Below are positions 5,961-6,690 of a DNA stretch of 6,690 nucleotides, piece by piece. The stretch is from Caldifarciminota bacterium (GTDB lineage Bacteria; WOR-3; Hydrothermia; WGAB01), in the NCBI GenBank assembly GCA_015489295.1, contig WGAB01000074.1, forward strand, positions 1 through 6,690, in the 5' to 3' direction. A program made the position numbers and the translations under genes. The notes under the pieces were generated by a model. The model worked only from the letters and a program-made list of their open reading frames with translations, was not told the origin of the DNA and searched no databases. Each line of letters opens with the position of its first letter. Position 1 is the stretch's first letter.

Positions 5961-6690
5961 ATGAGCATTCGCAAGGTAGGCGTGGTCGGCGCCGGAACCA
6001 TGGGAAACGGTATTGCCCATGTGTTCGCCCTCAAAGGCTTTGATGTGGTGCTCCGCGATGTGGCCGACGAGATCCTGGATCGGGCCCTGAAAACCATCGC
6101 CAAGAACCTGGACCGGCAAATCAAGAAGGGGATCATCACCGAAGACGACAAGGCCCAGACCCTCGCCCGGATCCATCCCACCACCGCCCTGGAGGATCTC
6201 CGGGACGTGGATTTCGTGGTGGAGGCTGTAATCGAGAACTTTGAGGTCAAGGCCGAGGTCTTCCGGCAGCTGGACGAACTCACCCGGCCCGAGGTGATCC
6301 TGGCCAGCAACACCTCGTCCATTTCCATTACCCGGCTCGGCCGGGAAACCCGGCGCCCGGAACGCGTGGCGGGCATGCATTTCATGAATCCGGTGCCCGT
6401 GATGAAGCTCGTGGAGGTGGTCAAGGGCGTGCTCACCTCCCAGGAAACCATAGATACGATCCTGGATCTGGCCCGCCAGCTGGACAAGGAACCCGTGGTG
6501 GTCAACGACTACCCCGGCTTCGTGGCGAACCGCATTCTGATGCCCATGATCAACGAGGCCATTTACGCCCTGATGGAGGGCGTGGCCGACCGCGACGCCA
6601 TTGACACCGTGATGAAACTCGGGGCCAACCACCCCATGGGGCCCCTGGCCCTGGCCGACCTCATTGGCCTGGATGTGGTGCTCTTCATCC
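5961..6690 (+). CDS. 3-hydroxybutyryl-CoA / 3-hydroxyacyl-CoA dehydrogenase, 3' end outside window
   Basis: The first 243 residues are present, of about 280-285 usual for the short form. The enzyme interconverts 3-hydroxyacyl-CoA and 3-oxoacyl-CoA with NAD(P)(H) in the cytoplasm, in butyrate-type fermentation, fatty-acid oxidation or phenylacetate breakdown. The N-terminal Rossmann fold shows GAGTMG (10-15), with Asp33 at the end of strand 2, which usually favours NAD over NADP. Catalytic residues follow: Ser119 in SNTSS (116-120), His140 in MHFMNPVPVMKLVEV, and Asn190 in PGFVANRI. The C-terminal dimerisation domain begins near 184 and holds NHPMGPLALAD (about 224-234). The ATG at 5961 has GAGGAGG 7 bases upstream and its own promoter. 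The preserved length suggests the single-domain Hbd/PaaH type rather than a fusion with enoyl-CoA hydratase, but the missing end leaves that open; I give no symbol because hbd, paaH and fadB-type forms cannot be told apart here. Confidence 0.93.
   Translation, partial: MSIRKVGVVGAGTMGNGIAHVFALKGFDVVLRDVADEILDRALKTIAKNLDRQIKKGIITEDDKAQTLARIHPTTALEDLRDVDFVVEAVIENFEVKAEVFRQLDELTRPEVILASNTSSISITRLGRETRRPERVAGMHFMNPVPVMKLVEVVKGVLTSQETIDTILDLARQLDKEPVVVNDYPGFVANRILMPMINEAIYALMEGVADRDAIDTVMKLGANHPMGPLALADLIGLDVVLFI

Noticed and set aside
5397..6632. Minus-strand open frame (411 codons) spanning the Nudix-like gene and the dehydrogenase
   Set aside because: It crosses two plus-strand genes and the promoter between them. 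Its product is His/Gly-rich and has no recognised domain, so it is a composition artefact.
1..6690. tRNA genes, CRISPR repeats, insertion sequences, phage or toxin-antitoxin genes
   Set aside because: I looked for clover-leaf patterns, direct repeats with regular spacing, transposase motifs and small paired genes and saw none. Intergenic space is short and accounted for.

Overview
The window is GC-rich bacterial chromosome, apparently from a Gram-negative (two-membrane) organism. It encodes a Sec-exported repeat protein and a predicted outer-membrane beta-barrel protein ending in Phe. The barrel protein has a pattern I associate with DUF3078, a family known mainly from Bacteroidetes and relatives, so a lineage in or near that group or an uncultured candidate phylum is possible. 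I cannot name the taxon. Promoters look like ordinary sigma70 sites (TTGACA or TTGAAN, 17-base spacer, TATAAT-like), and most genes have strong AGGAGG ribosome sites 7-8 bases before the start.

Layout. (1) Positions 2-1303, minus strand: the N-terminal 434 residues of an exported alpha-helical/TPR-like repeat protein that runs off the left edge. Its promoter is so close to the start codon that the mRNA is predicted to be leaderless. (2) 1380-1847, plus: a complete bacterioferritin (bfr), divergent from the repeat protein. (3) 1867-1902: a perfect 36-base palindrome between the convergent bfr and barrel genes. (4) 1916-2716, minus: the exported beta-barrel-like protein. (5) 2806-5828, plus: a three-gene operon metK-gltX-Nudix-like gene with overlapping ends (8 and 11 bases), driven by a near-consensus promoter at 2746-2774. 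(6) 5961 to the right edge, plus: 3-hydroxyacyl/3-hydroxybutyryl-CoA dehydrogenase with its own promoter, incomplete at the 3' end.

The core genes are housekeeping: S-adenosylmethionine synthesis, glutamyl-tRNA charging, iron storage, and fatty-acid/butyrate-type carbon metabolism. The least ordinary elements are a small Nudix-fold protein whose Nudix box has lost every catalytic residue and is translationally tied to gltX, the predicted leaderless transcript of the repeat protein, the 36-base palindrome lacking a U-tract, and two oppositely directed -10 elements overlapping in the barrel/metK intergenic region. I see no CRISPR array, RNA gene, insertion sequence or phage gene, and no convincing new multi-gene system.
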